Assembly (NCBI GenBank): GCA_037176705.1
Contig: CM073886.1
Span: 9,694,501-9,758,500 of the forward strand
Direction: 5' to 3'
Source: Molossus alvarezi
Lineage: Eukaryota > Chordata > Mammalia > Chiroptera > Molossidae
Length of the DNA: 64,000 nucleotides
Shown here one piece after another: positions 63,475 to 64,000 of the stretch. The notes beneath the pieces were generated by a model. The model did no database searches. It worked only from the letters and a program-made list of their open reading frames with translations, and was not told the origin of the DNA. Positions within the stretch are counted from its first letter, which is position 1. Every line of letters begins with the position of its first letter. A program made the position numbers and the translations under genes.

Positions 63475-63722
63475 CCTGGCCAGTTTGGCTCAGCAATTAG
63501 AGCGTCAGCCCGTGGACTGGGGAGTCCCGGGTTCAGTTCCCACTAAGTATATGTACAGTTGTAGTTTGTCCCCGGCCCTCGTTGGGGTCGTGTGGGTGGC
63601 AACCACTCGATGTGTCTCTCTCACATTGATGTTTCTCTCTCTCTCTTCCCTCCTCTTTCCCTCCTGCTCTGAGGATAATGCAAAAATGTCCTCCGGTGAG
63701 GATAAAAAAAAAGAAAAATAAA
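63475..63722 (+). mobile_element. Ves-type SINE, plus strand
   Basis: Starts GGCCCTGGCCAGTTTGGCTC, ends TCCGGTGAGGATAAAAAAAAA. Follows the truncated copy in tandem. Confidence 0.92.
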
Positions 63723-63975
63723 TAAAATACAGTCAATATGCAACAACTTTATAATTTGCATATAATTTCAACTTCAGTGTACAATTTTTAGTTTCAGTTC
63801 ATTTTGATTTTTAACTCTTTATCATGGAAAATTTTGAAAACATATAAAAGTAGAACAGTATAATGAACCCCATTATCCACACTTCAACACATCAACATGA
63901 CTAACCCAGTTTCAAGTATACACCCAATTGTCCCCCTCCCCTACCCCCATTGTATGATTTTAAAGCAAATTCCAG

Positions 63976-64000
63976 CCCTGGCCGGTTTGGCTCAGCGGTT
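63976..64000 (+). mobile_element. Ves-type SINE head, cut by window edge
   Basis: AGCCCTGGCCGGTTTGGCTC and a few more bases, the first 25 or so of a SINE that continues outside. Confidence 0.85.

Overview
This is mammalian nuclear DNA, most likely from a bat of the vespertilionid group or a close relative. Three things point there: the three split genes are near-identical to their mammalian orthologues, about 25 tRNA-derived SINEs of the bat Ves type are present, and there are bat-style L1 tails. The species call rests on repeat type only.

About 1-47 kb is a gene-rich block with three genes head to tail on the minus strand, in the order also known on human 16p11.2. FBXL19 (coding exons 25,527-43,759, CpG promoter near 45.0-45.7 kb) comes first in the direction of transcription. 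ORAI3 follows (two coding exons, 19,019-23,365). Last is the N-terminal three quarters of SETD1A (coding exons 2-14, start at 15,079), which runs off the left edge of the window before its SET domain. SETD1A and FBXL19 are both chromatin proteins linked to CpG islands (SETD1A through its CFP1 partner, FBXL19 through its own CXXC finger). ORAI3 is a plasma-membrane calcium channel subunit. All intron boundaries used here are GT/AG, the reading phase closes at every junction, and ORAI3 comes out at the family's usual 295 residues.

Upstream of FBXL19, 46,052-47,029 holds an unusual array. Inverted GTAGTCC-type motifs alternate with forward ACTACAA...AAGATGGC motifs in six successive pairs. These resemble ZNF143/THAP11 and YY1 sites. 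A second cluster sits in FBXL19 introns at 41,138-41,540, with three ACTAC-CCCA motifs each followed at a fixed ~36 bp by a GAGCATGCTC palindrome or its remnant.

From about 48.6 kb to the right edge I see no host gene, only a nested stack of retrotransposons. A 5'-truncated minus-strand L1 (52,478-63,172) has been split by four SINEs (one of them inside a younger insert), a second L1 3' fragment, and three copies of a 2.2-kb L1 derivative. That derivative keeps the L1 5' UTR and ORF1 but has no ORF2 (a half-L1 or HAL1-type element). Including one copy just outside the L1, there are three full-length copies and one 5'-truncated copy, all with clear target-site duplications. Two full-length copies keep an open ORF1, so the group looks young.

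Older repeats in the gene block include MIRs, CR1-clade (L2/L3-type) LINE remains and one mariner-like MITE at 6,302-6,412.
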